NCBI GenBank assembly: GCA_947502595.1
Contig: CANNAM010000004.1
Coordinates: forward strand, 181,552 to 245,551
Length of the DNA: 64,000 bases
Source: an uncultured Marinicella sp.
Lineage (GTDB): Bacteria; Pseudomonadota; Gammaproteobacteria; Xanthomonadales; Marinicellaceae
Reading direction: 5' to 3'
Under the pieces are notes generated by a model, which was given only the letters and a program-made list of their open reading frames with translations, searched no databases and was not told where the DNA came from. A program made the position numbers and the translations under genes. Shown here piece after piece: positions 18,323 through 26,665 of the stretch; position 1 is the stretch's first letter, and each line of letters begins with the position of its first letter.

Positions 18323-20764
18323 ATGAACACACACCAACCCCCATGGATTAGTGCTTTCCCTTTTTTAACTGCCAATTGGGATGAGCTTGTCGAACTCACG
18401 GTCAAACACCCGGAGGTAAGCAGTTATGACTTGGTCGACGATTGGCAGTCATTTAACCAAGCTTTTGATGAGCGGCAATCTGCAACTGATTGGTTTGCAA
18501 AGTTACGCCAATACAGACAAACAAGATTGTGCTATTTTGCTTTTCATGATTTAACTGCGCCTCTCAATCAGCACCTTAAAACCATGCGACTGGTGGCAGA
18601 CCTGGCTGATCATTTAATCACTGTAGCTTATCAGCTTGCTGGTGAAGAAATGATTGCTCGTTTTGGTGTGGTGCGTGACAGCCAGCAGCAACCCGTTGAG
18701 CTGGCAGTTTTTGCACTGGGTAAACTGGGTACCCAAGAACTTAATTACTCTTCCGATATTGACTTGGTGTTTTTGTATGCTGCTGATGGCACTTCAGATG
18801 GTCCCAGGTCTTTGGGTGCTGCTGATTATTTTGCACGTCTGGGGCAAAAAATAATTAAATTACTGGACCATTACACCCAAGACGGCCAAGTATATCGTGT
18901 CGACATGCGCCTGCGCCCTTTTGGTTCTGCGGGTCCATTGGCGTGCACCACTGCTGCATTTCAGCAATACATATTGTACGAGGGTCGGGAATGGGAGCGC
19001 TTTGCGTGGATGCGAGCCAGGCTGGTATGTGGTGACAGTTCAGCTGTTGCTTGGGTTAAAGACAGTATTGGGCCATTTATTTACCGCAAGCACTTGGATT
19101 ATCAGGTGTTTACCGCATTGGCAAAGATTAAGCAGGAGATTGCTGGACACGCCAGCCATCCAGCTGATGATTTGAAGCATGGTATTGGTGGTATCCGGTC
19201 AGTTGAATTCATTGTACAAAGCTTACAGATGGTGTTTGGCGGCCGTATAACTGTATTGCAAGGCACTGCCATATACCCGCAAATTCATAACTTGGTTGAG
19301 CTGGGTAAAATTACTGCCACTGAGGGTGATCGTTTGGCGCTGGCTTGGCTGTGGTTAAGGAAGGCTGAAAATACAGCCCAACTGGTTGCTGATCAAGCCG
19401 TTCATCAATTGCCTGAAAACCAGGCAGTCAGACAAGTTGCTGCCGAAGCCTTGCAGCAACAAGGCTGGGCCAGTGCAGCACCTGTCATGGCCGAGTATCG
19501 ACAGTTTATAGATGTCATGTTCAATCAGTTGTTTGTCATTGCTGACACAGATAACGAGCTGGCAGCAGAGCAACAAAGTTTATTGGCTCAGTTGCTCAAA
19601 GACATGCCAACCAGCAGGTTGCCACAAGCCAGGCGTGAGCAAGTCAGCCAACTGTTCAGCACCACACTGACTATGACTAAAGACCAAGCTGTCATTAAGA
19701 AATTCTCTGCTTTGGTGAAGCAGCTATTAACCCGACCGAGCTATTTGATGATGTTGCAAAAAGAACATAATTTGCATCGTACTTTGTTGGTGCTGTTAGC
19801 AAAGCATAATTATTTTGCTGAAACCATGCAAACCTATCCGGTGTTGTTGGAACAGCTGTTTGAGTTGGAGCCACACCAGTCTCTAGATGAGGCGCGACTG
19901 GCTGTGTTATGGCGCCAATTTTGTGTGGCCGCTGACACAGAAACATGGATGGAGGATATCCGTTACTTTAAGTTGGTACAGCAATTCAAATTGATGCTGG
20001 CTTGGTCAAACCAAACGATAAATGATCGGTGTATTTGTCAACAGTTGACTGTTTTGGCAAGTTTTATTTTACAACAAGTAGTGGCTTATAGTTTTCATGA
20101 GGTTCAGCAAAAGCAGGCCGACTCTGAAATGGCATTAGAGCAACTGATAGTTCTGGCTTATGGTTCTGCAGCGGTGGCTCAAATGACCATCCATTCTGAC
20201 CTTGATTTGGTTTTTGTTGTTGACGCCAAAACATTGAGCGAGCAAGATCGGGTGTTCACCCAAAAATGGGTGCGCCGCATCACGCACCACTTAAGCAGTC
20301 AAATGTACCACGGCAAATTGTATGAGTTGGATTTACAGCTGCGGCCAAATGGTAATTCTGGTGCTTTGATCACCACGTGTACTGAGTTTGAAAAGTACCA
20401 GCTCAATGAAGCTTGGATTTGGGAGCATGCGGCCATGATAAAGTCCAAAGCACTGGTTGCCAGCGAACCACAGGCCCGCTGGCACCGACAATTAAGGGCT
20501 GCAGTGCTGGGTCAAGTTCGTGACCCAGAAGTTGTAGATCAAGCACTGTCAACTATGGCGGATAAACTGCAGACATTCAGGGCAGTTGATAGCCACCAGA
20601 TAGAATTTAAGTTGATGGCTGCGATTTTGAAATATGCAGCACAATACCCCAGCTTGTTGCATCCAGCGAGTTTGTTTGAAATACAACAAGAGTTGATCAG
20701 TTTGGGGTTGTTTTCGGCTGATGAAGGTTTATTGAAAGGCATAAAAAAAGACCCTGCCAGTTAG
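18323..20764 (+). CDS. glnE: bifunctional glutamine synthetase adenylyltransferase/deadenylase, atypical C-terminal domain
   Basis: GlnE adds and removes AMP on glutamine synthetase according to nitrogen status. At 813 residues it is shorter than E. coli GlnE (about 946). The N-terminal deadenylylase domain is normal: ALGKLGTQELNYSSDIDL with aspartates at 145 and 147, then VYRVDMRLRPFG. In the C-terminal adenylyltransferase domain the SDLDL aspartates (626, 628) and YELDLQLRPNGNSGAL are kept, but the usual GKLGG loop reads GSAAV (residues 614-618). That still fits the general pol-beta hG[GS] pattern, so activity may persist. No clear ribosome-binding site precedes the ATG. The 3' end is shared with the fadE terminator. 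Confidence 0.9.
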   Translation: MNTHQPPWISAFPFLTANWDELVELTVKHPEVSSYDLVDDWQSFNQAFDERQSATDWFAKLRQYRQTRLCYFAFHDLTAPLNQHLKTMRLVADLADHLITVAYQLAGEEMIARFGVVRDSQQQPVELAVFALGKLGTQELNYSSDIDLVFLYAADGTSDGPRSLGAADYFARLGQKIIKLLDHYTQDGQVYRVDMRLRPFGSAGPLACTTAAFQQYILYEGREWERFAWMRARLVCGDSSAVAWVKDSIGPFIYRKHLDYQVFTALAKIKQEIAGHASHPADDLKHGIGGIRSVEFIVQSLQMVFGGRITVLQGTAIYPQIHNLVELGKITATEGDRLALAWLWLRKAENTAQLVADQAVHQLPENQAVRQVAAEALQQQGWASAAPVMAEYRQFIDVMFNQLFVIADTDNELAAEQQSLLAQLLKDMPTSRLPQARREQVSQLFSTTLTMTKDQAVIKKFSALVKQLLTRPSYLMMLQKEHNLHRTLLVLLAKHNYFAETMQTYPVLLEQLFELEPHQSLDEARLAVLWRQFCVAADTETWMEDIRYFKLVQQFKLMLAWSNQTINDRCICQQLTVLASFILQQVVAYSFHEVQQKQADSEMALEQLIVLAYGSAAVAQMTIHSDLDLVFVVDAKTLSEQDRVFTQKWVRRITHHLSSQMYHGKLYELDLQLRPNGNSGALITTCTEFEKYQLNEAWIWEHAAMIKSKALVASEPQARWHRQLRAAVLGQVRDPEVVDQALSTMADKLQTFRAVDSHQIEFKLMAAILKYAAQYPSLLHPASLFEIQQELISLGLFSADEGLLKGIKKDPAS

Positions 20765-20782
20765 GTTGTTGACAAGGTCTTA
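20743..20782 (-). terminator. Rho-independent terminator of fadE
   Basis: On the minus strand, about 43 bases past the fadE stop, AAGACCTTGTCA can pair with TGGCAGGGTCTT (12 bp including G-U pairs, 11-base loop) and is followed directly by a run of Ts. The stem overlaps the last codons and stop of convergent glnE. Confidence 0.8.
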
Positions 20783-20824
20783 TGGTGGACTGAGGTTGCA
20801 GTAGATAATACTGCAGGTATGAGT

Positions 20825-23293
20825 TTAAGCCATTTTGCTCGGGTCCCCTGTTTTCTGTACTTTGGTTCGATCAAATGCATCAAAAGGAAAATCATCAACT
20901 GCAATAATTTCTGATACCTTCTGTCTGACTTCAGTCAGTGTATCAAATTCATTTTTATTGATGACCTCTATTTCCAACGCCTGAGTCAGTTGTTTACGAG
21001 GATCAATTTCGGTGATATCGCCACTCTTGATGGCTTTTAAAACCCGCCTTTCTAGAGGCTCAGTGTCAATCACTTTACTTAAGACCAGGTTCATTTTTGC
21101 CACAAAATGATGTTCTGTTTCATCTTTGTCTATGCCGTCGGTTAAGCGTTTTCTGGTTTCATTGGGAGACAGCAGTAAACTGGCTGCTTTGTGGCCTAAA
21201 CGATCACCTGGTGGTAATTCATGGGTGCCCAATGGAAACAGGACCCGACGTAAGAATATACCCACACCTTTGCTTGGGAAATTATATGACAGCATTTTCA
21301 AGGCCTGTTCGATGGCATAAAAATGATGTCGCATGGCCCAAGCCACAATTGGTTGGTCGGCACTTTGTTGGCCTTGGTCTAAATAACGTTTCAAAACTGC
21401 TGATGCCATATATAAATGACTTAATACATCGCCTAAACGGGCTGAAGTTTTCTCTCTTTTTTTCAAAGAACCGCCTAAAGTAAGCATAGATACATCGGCT
21501 GCAAAACCAAAGGCAGCGCTGTAACGGGTGATTTTTGAGTAAAACTTTTTAGTGAATTTGTCACCAGGGCTGCGTTCAAAGCGCCATGTGCCAAGACCTT
21601 GAAAGAAAGAGCGTACACCATTTTGAAATGAGTAGCCCATGTGTTGGAATAAAAGGTCATCAAATTGTTTCAATGATTCGTCTAAATCTGGTAAATGAGC
21701 GGCTTCCATTTCTTTTAAAACATAGGGGTGGCAACGGATTGCGCCTTGACCAAATATAATCATGCTTCTGGTCAGGATATTGGCGCCTTCAACTGTGATC
21801 CAGATGGGTGCGCCCATCCAAGCTCGACCTAAGTAATTGCTTGGTCCCATGATAATGCCTTTACCGCCATGGATGTCCATCGAGTCTGAAATCACTTCGC
21901 GGGCCATTTCTGTCACGTGCATCTTGGCAATCGCTGATGGTACAGCGGGTCTCTCACCACGGTCCACCGCCAGCGCTGTCATGGTAGCCGTTGCTGCAGA
22001 TGAATAAGTTTTGCCGGCAATGCGGCACAACGCTTCTTCGATGCCTTCAAAACGGCCAATTGGTAAGTTAAATTGTTTGCGAATTCTGGCATAAGCGCCG
22101 GTGGCATAGGCAACCATCTTGGCTCCACCTGCAGAACATGAAGGCAGTGAAATGGCTCGCCCAACTGACAAACATTCAACCAGCATGCGCCAGCCGTGAC
22201 CAATTAAATCTTGTCCGCCGATGATGTAATCCATTGGAATGAAGACATCCTTACCCCGAATAGGGCCATTCATGAACATCACATCAAGTGGTAAATGTCG
22301 ACGTCCAATATCCATGCCTTTGGTGTCCCTTGGCACCAAAGCCAAGGTAATCCCTAATTGCTTTTTATCACCCAGTAAACCATCTGGATCCAGCATTTGA
22401 AATGCCAAGCCTACCACTGTGGCCACAGGTGCTAAAGTAATGTAGCGCTTATCAAAATTCATGTTGATGCCCAAAACTTCCTTGCCATCAATTTTCTTTT
22501 TAACCACCACACCTGTGTCAGGAATAGAGGTGGCGTCTGAACCTGCGGTTGGTCCAGTTAAGCCGAAACAAGGAATTTCTAGGCCTTGAGCCAAGCGCGG
22601 TAAGTAGTGGTCTTTTTGTTCTTCTGTTCCGTACTCTAACAACAGTTCGGCTGGACCAAGTGAGTTAGGCACAGCAATGGTTGCCGCAGCCACAGCGCTT
22701 CTTGAAGAAACTTTTTGCAATACGCTGGAGTGGCCTAATGCGCTGAATCCCAGTCCGCCATAATGTTTGGGTATGATCATCGCGAAAAATTTGTTCTGCA
22801 TGATAAAGTCCCAAACTTTTTTGGGCATGTCGCCTTTGTCATGGTTGTATTCATGTTCATTCAACATGCTACACAATTCTGCTACCGGACCATCCATGAA
22901 TGCTTGTTCATCACTGGATAATTCAGGCTTTTTGATGTCATGCAGTTTCTTGAAATCTGGTTTGCCACTGAACAGTTCAGCATCCCAATAAACTGTACCA
23001 GCTTCCAATGCCACTTTTTCAGTTTCAGAAAGTTCTGGTAATGCTTTGCGGTAGAATTTTAAAAACCCTTCTGTGAAGTACTGTTGGCGAATATCTTTAA
23101 GATTTAAAAACAGTGCAGGAACCGCATACAGCACGATTGCAAACAATGCAGCGAAAAATCCAGCATCAAAATACCAAATGCCAGTGACCAGTACCACTGC
23201 CGTTAAAATGGTCCAGCCTGATATGGTCATTCTGAAGTAACCAGCTATCAAAGTGGTGGCCAGTATCAGCCCCAATAAAGTTAAAAAAGTCAT
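20825..23293 (-). CDS. fadE: acyl-CoA dehydrogenase FadE
   Basis: FadE catalyses the first oxidation of fatty acid beta-oxidation, acyl-CoA to trans-2-enoyl-CoA with FAD. The 822-residue product matches the long E. coli type (814), with two N-terminal hydrophobic segments (residues 1-70), then acyl-CoA dehydrogenase domains: FGLTGPTAGSDA around residue 245, the middle beta domain, and DSMDIHGGKGI near residue 475. The long C-terminal DUF1974 region is present. AGGA lies upstream of the ATG. A TetR gene is divergent, with two matching palindromic sites between, so control by that repressor in response to acyl-CoA is likely. Confidence 0.95.
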   Translation of the reverse strand: MTFLTLLGLILATTLIAGYFRMTISGWTILTAVVLVTGIWYFDAGFFAALFAIVLYAVPALFLNLKDIRQQYFTEGFLKFYRKALPELSETEKVALEAGTVYWDAELFSGKPDFKKLHDIKKPELSSDEQAFMDGPVAELCSMLNEHEYNHDKGDMPKKVWDFIMQNKFFAMIIPKHYGGLGFSALGHSSVLQKVSSRSAVAAATIAVPNSLGPAELLLEYGTEEQKDHYLPRLAQGLEIPCFGLTGPTAGSDATSIPDTGVVVKKKIDGKEVLGINMNFDKRYITLAPVATVVGLAFQMLDPDGLLGDKKQLGITLALVPRDTKGMDIGRRHLPLDVMFMNGPIRGKDVFIPMDYIIGGQDLIGHGWRMLVECLSVGRAISLPSCSAGGAKMVAYATGAYARIRKQFNLPIGRFEGIEEALCRIAGKTYSSAATATMTALAVDRGERPAVPSAIAKMHVTEMAREVISDSMDIHGGKGIIMGPSNYLGRAWMGAPIWITVEGANILTRSMIIFGQGAIRCHPYVLKEMEAAHLPDLDESLKQFDDLLFQHMGYSFQNGVRSFFQGLGTWRFERSPGDKFTKKFYSKITRYSAAFGFAADVSMLTLGGSLKKREKTSARLGDVLSHLYMASAVLKRYLDQGQQSADQPIVAWAMRHHFYAIEQALKMLSYNFPSKGVGIFLRRVLFPLGTHELPPGDRLGHKAASLLLSPNETRKRLTDGIDKDETEHHFVAKMNLVLSKVIDTEPLERRVLKAIKSGDITEIDPRKQLTQALEIEVINKNEFDTLTEVRQKVSEIIAVDDFPFDAFDRTKVQKTGDPSKMA

Positions 23294-23317
23294 GGTTGGT
23301 TCCTAAAATTGTAGTAA

Positions 23318-23334
23318 CATACGGTGTAGTATGG
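23318..23334. promoter_or_regulatory. operator-like palindrome, site 1 (fadE proximal)
   Basis: CATAC-N6-GTATG inverted repeat, 25 bp upstream of the fadE ATG. It shares ATACG-N5-GTATGG with the site centred 37 bp away, next to a divergent TetR gene. Likely operator; the binding protein is inferred from position. Confidence 0.65.
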
Positions 23335-23354
23335 TGGTAGTTTGATTGTTTGTC

Positions 23355-23371
23355 AATACGCATGCGTATGG
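23355..23371. promoter_or_regulatory. operator-like palindrome, site 2 (tetR proximal)
   Basis: Contains the perfect 14-bp palindrome ATACGCATGCGTAT (23356-23369), extended to the shared consensus ATACG-N5-GTATGG. It lies about 100 bp upstream of the TetR start and on the same face as site 1 after about three and a half helical turns. Confidence 0.68.
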
Positions 23372-23471
23372 AAAATCAACAATCTCATTGACCAGATTAA
23401 AATAGTGGTTATTATATAAGGTCGCGGCGCTAACAAAAACAGTGCATAGAGTTAAATAAATCGTTTATGTC

Positions 23472-24044
23472 ATGAAAAATAACAGCAAAAAAAAATCGTT
23501 GAACCCTGCTGACTGGGAAGTAGCAACCTTAGAGGTGATTGCTCATCAAGGGGTCAGCGCTGTTGCCGTGGAAAACATTGCCAAAGAATTGGGTGTAACC
23601 AAAGGCAGTTTTTACTGGCATTTTTCCAATCGCAAAGACCTGATAATTGCAGCTTTAAAGCGCTGGCAAAAAGATGACAAAGCCGTGATTAAAGAAAAGA
23701 TTTGGTCCATTCCTGATGCGCATGAACGCCTTAAAGCTTGGTTTTTACTCAGTGCTCAGCCCTTGCAAAGCCACTTGATATACGCCACTCTGTTGGCCGA
23801 TAGGCAACATGAATTTGTAGCCAAAGTATTGAAAGAGGTCACTTTTGAACGATTGTCATATTTGCAACAATCTTTTCAAGGGATTGGTTACGATGAAGCC
23901 CGGGCTAAACAGCAAGCATTGCTTTCTTATTCGGTGTATGTGGGGTATTTGCATATGGCAAAAACCATGCATGGAAAGTTTCAAGACACTGAAAACATTG
24001 AGAGTTACGCACAATATGTAGCCACCCAATTAATTCCCGCTTAG
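23472..24044 (+). CDS. TetR family transcriptional regulator
   Basis: A 190-residue TetR regulator. The N-terminal helix-turn-helix is clear: EVIAHQGVSAVAVENIAKEL, then GVTKGSFYWHFSNRKDLI, a near-consensus recognition helix. The C-terminal ligand-binding half (from about residue 65) is not assigned to a named subfamily. It is divergent from fadE, and the 178-bp intergenic region holds two similar palindromes, so it most likely represses fadE and itself, with a fatty acyl-CoA as the probable ligand. That role is inference from context; PsrA- or FadR-type TetR proteins are a possible comparison. The ribosome-binding site is weak. Confidence 0.92.
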   Translation: MKNNSKKKSLNPADWEVATLEVIAHQGVSAVAVENIAKELGVTKGSFYWHFSNRKDLIIAALKRWQKDDKAVIKEKIWSIPDAHERLKAWFLLSAQPLQSHLIYATLLADRQHEFVAKVLKEVTFERLSYLQQSFQGIGYDEARAKQQALLSYSVYVGYLHMAKTMHGKFQDTENIESYAQYVATQLIPA

Positions 24045-24180
24045 TCGCAAGGTACTTATCAAGGCTAACATTGTGCGCTAAACTGGTTAATGACAACAAA
24101 AGAATGTTGTTAATCTTGAATGAATTTGCTAATATCGGGCAATATACGATAAATAAGCACCTTAAATAATTATAATAACC

Positions 24181-25083
24181 ATGCTACGCCTAACCATCAC
24201 AATGTTACTGATTGCCTTTTACAGCAGTGATTCAGCTGCGGTAATGGCTTATTCTGTGGCTGATGATAATTTTGAAATACCTGATCATTTGGTGCAAATA
24301 AATTTAGAAACTGGTGAGTACACAAGTTTAGGACAAATCCCTGACCCCTACATTGCACTTGAAGGCCTGGCTATATCATCAAATGGCACTTTATACGGTG
24401 CTGATGACAACACCAAAACCCTGGTGAGAATCAATCCAGCTGGCGGTCGTGCATTTGCTGTGGCCAATGCAGACCAGAACCTGGGCTTTGGCTCAATTCC
24501 TGAAAGTTATGATTTTGGTATCAGTTTTGGTTGTGATGAAAAGCTTTATATGGTGGTTAAACACACTCAGGAATTGTATGAAGTGAATCCAACTACTGGC
24601 TCAGCAACTTTGGTAGGTGTGACTGGCCATAATTTCACTTCACTGGCTGCTTGGGGAGGAGAGTTGTACTCAGTGGCTTCAGGTGACTTTAATCTTTATA
24701 AAATAAACCCAGAAAATGCAGAAGCGACTTTAGTCGGCCCTTTAGGTGACTTAGGTGGTGATATTGAGCTGGCAGGATCTGGTATGTCTTTTGATACAGA
24801 GGGTAATTTATGGATGGTAATTAATTTACGCCTCTCTCATCCTTTACATCCTTTCCCATCAAGGGTCTTTAAAGTCAACACCGAAACCGGCCAAGCTGAA
24901 TGGATTTCGGAGACATTGGTTGGTATTGAATCTTTAGCAATATCAGGACCCGGTGGTTGTACTGACGGAAATGGTCCGAGTTCACCTGTGGCTGTTCCAG
25001 TAAGTGGCACTTTGAATCAAGCTGTCTTACTGCTTCTGCTGTTATTCTCCGGTGTGATAGGTATCCGTCAAAAGTTTTCTTGA
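24181..25083 (+). CDS. secreted beta-propeller-like protein with C-terminal membrane anchor
   Basis: A 300-residue exported protein. Residues 1-22 form a signal peptide. The body repeats a pattern of LYGADDNTKTLVRINPAGG / LYEVNPTTGSATLVG / LYKINPENAEATLVG / VFKVNTETGQAEWIS blades, resembling NHL or DUF4394-type propellers. After a low-complexity linker the protein ends in a hydrophobic helix (AVLLLLLLFSGVIGI) and a short basic tail (RQKFS), preceded by VPVSGTLNQ, a layout like IPTL/PEP-CTERM sorting signals, though neither consensus is exact. No enzyme motif is seen. It stands alone between the TetR gene and tatA. Confidence 0.72.
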   Translation: MLRLTITMLLIAFYSSDSAAVMAYSVADDNFEIPDHLVQINLETGEYTSLGQIPDPYIALEGLAISSNGTLYGADDNTKTLVRINPAGGRAFAVANADQNLGFGSIPESYDFGISFGCDEKLYMVVKHTQELYEVNPTTGSATLVGVTGHNFTSLAAWGGELYSVASGDFNLYKINPENAEATLVGPLGDLGGDIELAGSGMSFDTEGNLWMVINLRLSHPLHPFPSRVFKVNTETGQAEWISETLVGIESLAISGPGGCTDGNGPSSPVAVPVSGTLNQAVLLLLLLFSGVIGIRQKFS

Positions 25084-25241
25084 GCCTTGATCGAGAGTAA
25101 TTCATCCTTAAGGTGTGTCATTGTAAATGATTGTACATTCACCATTTTGTGCACTGATTCACCTGATTTAATTATAACTTTATTAACCTGAGTGTTAAAA
25201 AAATAACTTGCTGGCTGTAAATTTCTTGAACTGTCACAGTG

Positions 25242-25268
25242 TTTACTGCCAGTAAATAAAGTTATAAT
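25242..25268 (+). promoter_or_regulatory. tatA promoter region with inverted repeat
   Basis: A consensus -10 box TATAAT occurs at 25263-25268, 32 bp before the tatA ATG. Upstream at 25242-25256 is the inverted repeat TTTACTG-C-CAGTAAA, which would overlap the -35 region. No good -35 hexamer at 17-bp spacing is seen. Confidence 0.5.
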
Positions 25269-25299
25269 GCCCTTACTTTAAGACTTTGGAGAAAGCATC

Positions 25300-25515
25300 A
25301 TGGGAATCAGTATGCCTCAACTACTTATTATTTTATTGGTGGTGGCTTTGATATTTGGCACCAAAAAACTCAGAAATATGGGCAATGACCTAGGCAGTGC
25401 CGTAAAAGGTTTTAAAAAAGGCATTGCTGACGATGACAAACAAGAGCTGAATGATCAATCTGCTGATGAAGTCAGTCAGGCAAACAGCAGCAAAGAAGAT
25501 CCAGTTCAAAAATAA
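25300..25515 (+). CDS. tatA: Sec-independent translocase subunit TatA
   Basis: TatA oligomerises to form the passage through the inner membrane for folded twin-arginine substrates. The 71-residue protein has the typical short N-terminal helix ([15 protein letters not shown]), the [10 protein letters not shown] hinge, an amphipathic helix ([10 protein letters not shown]) and an acidic tail. GGAG precedes the ATG. It overlaps tatB by 1 bp at the stop codon. Confidence 0.95.
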   Translation: MGISMPQLLIILLVVALIFGTKKLRNMGNDLGSAVKGFKKGIADDDKQELNDQSADEVSQANSSKEDPVQK

Positions 25516-25832
25516 TGTTCGACATTGGGTTTACCGAATTATTGGTGATCTTCGTGGTGGCTTTGTTGGTGGTAGGACCAGAAAGGTTGCCTGTAGTGGC
25601 TCGAAAAGTGGGTCTTTATATAGGTAAAATGCGTCGCTCATTCCAATCTATCAAAGACGAAGTTGAGCAAGAGCTTGAGATTGAGGCTGTGAAAGCACAG
25701 CTTAAAGAAAATGCATTGTTAAAAGAAGCCAAAGCGCTTGAAGCGGAGTTGTCTAAAACAGTTGAAAGCCCCAGCAAAGAAACGCAAAATAATGTCAGTA
25801 AAAATGTTCAGTCAACTCAACAAGATAACTGA
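25515..25832 (+). CDS. tatB: Sec-independent translocase subunit TatB
   Basis: TatB forms the substrate receptor complex with TatC. The 105-residue protein has an N-terminal membrane helix beginning [20 protein letters not shown] and the conserved GPERLP hinge, followed by a long amphipathic, charged helix and a polar tail. It starts 1 bp before the end of tatA and abuts tatC. Confidence 0.95.
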   Translation: MFDIGFTELLVIFVVALLVVGPERLPVVARKVGLYIGKMRRSFQSIKDEVEQELEIEAVKAQLKENALLKEAKALEAELSKTVESPSKETQNNVSKNVQSTQQDN

Positions 25833-26582
25833 ATGAGCGATACAGAACAGTCTTTGGTATCACATTTAGTGGAGCTCAGAAGCCGCTTGCTTAAAGCTGT
25901 TTTATCCATCATTATTTTGGTGGTGGTGATGTTTCCATTTGCGGGTGAAATCTACACCGTAATTGCAAAACCTGTGCTGGAAAATTTAAGCCAAGGCACT
26001 GAAATGATTGCTACCGGTGTGTTGTCACCATTTTTAACGCCCTTTAAACTGGTGATTATTTTGGCGATAATCATCAGTATGCCAGTGATCATTTATCAAA
26101 TTTGGGCATTTGTCGCACCTGGCTTATACAAAGCAGAAAAACGTGTGGCTTTGCCGATATTAATATCGAGCATTGTGTTGTTTTATTTAGGCTGTGCGTT
26201 TGCTTTTTTTGTGGTATTCCCGATTTTGTTTGTGTTCCTACCTGGGATTGCCCCAGAAGGGGTTACTTACATGCCTGATATCAATTCTTACCTAGATATT
26301 GTGGTGCGATTATTTTTCGCCTTTGGATTGGCATTTGAAATCCCTGTGGCAGTGATTATTTTGATTTCATTGGGAGTTACTTCCACAGAAAATTTAGCCA
26401 AAGCCCGTCCAATGGTAATCATTGGTATTTTGGTGGTTGCCATGTTATTGACGCCGCCTGATCCAAGTTCGCAAATTTTACTGGCTATTCCCATGTGGAT
26501 TTTATTTGAGTTTGGCTTGTTTGCGGGAAAAATATTGCGTAAAAGAACGGCAGAGAATACCGTAAAAAATAACAAACAATGA
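25833..26582 (+). CDS. tatC: Sec-independent translocase subunit TatC
   Basis: TatC is the six-helix membrane protein that recognises the twin-arginine signal. The 249-residue product starts with the conserved SLVSHLVELRSRLLKAV segment, has the periplasmic FLTPFKL region, and shows the expected six hydrophobic helices with the conserved LTPPDP loop. A Lys-rich cytoplasmic tail ends the protein. It abuts tatB with no gap, completing tatABC. Confidence 0.97.
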   Translation: MSDTEQSLVSHLVELRSRLLKAVLSIIILVVVMFPFAGEIYTVIAKPVLENLSQGTEMIATGVLSPFLTPFKLVIILAIIISMPVIIYQIWAFVAPGLYKAEKRVALPILISSIVLFYLGCAFAFFVVFPILFVFLPGIAPEGVTYMPDINSYLDIVVRLFFAFGLAFEIPVAVIILISLGVTSTENLAKARPMVIIGILVVAMLLTPPDPSSQILLAIPMWILFEFGLFAGKILRKRTAENTVKNNKQ

Positions 26583-26665
26583 TGTGTTTAGTTGAAAAGT
26601 TACACTGTACTGAAGCGGTTGTAAATTAACTAAAATTATTTATCACAGTAAAATACAAAGAACAT

